The position numbers and the translations under genes are program-made. Of a stretch of 64,000 nt of DNA, positions 63,936 to 64,000 are shown one piece after another. The stretch covers positions 100,674 through 164,673 of the forward strand of contig VSDK01012488.1 of assembly GCA_009767595.1 (NCBI GenBank), read 5' to 3'. The stretch is from Symbiodinium kawagutii. Its lineage: Eukaryota; Sar; Dinophyceae; Suessiales; Symbiodiniaceae. The notes beneath the pieces were generated by a model. That model was not told the origin of the DNA and made no database searches. It saw nothing but the letters and a program-made list of their open reading frames with translations. Positions within the stretch are counted from its first letter, which is position 1. The number at the start of each line of letters is the position of its first letter.

Positions 63936-64000
63936 TACATATATATATACATATATTGATATATATGTGAGATATATATGCGTATGTAAATAAGTACATA

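Noticed and set aside
1-64000. tRNA, rRNA or snRNA genes
   Set aside because: No cloverleaf, conserved rRNA core or snRNA motif was recognised by eye; a covariance-model scan would be needed to exclude small RNAs.

Overview
The window looks like nuclear DNA of a dinoflagellate. The base composition is unremarkable to AT-leaning, with many short terminal-inverted-repeat (TIR) elements, minisatellites and microsatellites, and an assembly gap at 15844-16139. It holds one very large retroelement whose proteins carry motifs I associate from memory with dinoflagellate LINEs (VGEATNPGP, an LLGGGK-ended ubiquitin-like region, an RT motif ending in DNW). No bacterial operon structure, rRNA, tRNA or CRISPR array was recognised. 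Species cannot be named from sequence alone.

The centrepiece is a complete non-LTR retrotransposon at 19085-29072 on the + strand, bounded by a perfect 17-bp target-site duplication (AGCCATTGTCATCCCTA at 19068-19084 and 29073-29089). It encodes ORF1 (1507 aa), with an N-terminal DNA cytosine-5 methyltransferase carrying all the key motifs, a basic NLS-like stretch, ubiquitin-like modules, an RRM-like region and a C-terminal coiled coil. ORF2 (about 1740 aa) has endonuclease, reverse transcriptase, CCHC knuckle and RNase H. The two ORFs lie in the same frame and are separated by a single TGA in the context TGA-CTA-G, which is the known stop-readthrough context. An NPGP (2A-like) motif sits just before the endonuclease. 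These features suggest one polyprotein that is later divided. The element landed inside a short TIR element (family B), whose two halves can still be read on either side.

Outside the LINE, small coding-like islands appear every 0.3-2 kb, almost all best read on the minus strand. For some of them I could join exons across introns in frame: 31045-31338 / 30763-30919 / 30493-30696 / 29754-29994 (perhaps continuing to 29264-29384), 55560-55685 / 55247-55453, and 38199-38345 / 38006-37770. So most of the window appears to be introns and spacers of minus-strand host genes, with the LINE lying antisense to them. None of these host proteins could be assigned to a family.

The remaining DNA is dominated by repeats. 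There is a foldback family A of about 100-120 bp (about 20 copies; arms TGGTTTCTCAAAATAGGG or the variant with CTCAAGCCATAGGG), family B (GGCTATGGGTCAAAACCCCG), an associated family C, family D (CTCTGGTAAACTAAC) and family E (CTGGTTGGTGGTT). There is also a 400-bp dispersed repeat in two copies, an 11-bp minisatellite with an 88-bp higher-order period, a 41-bp satellite just 3' of the LINE, and many microsatellites.
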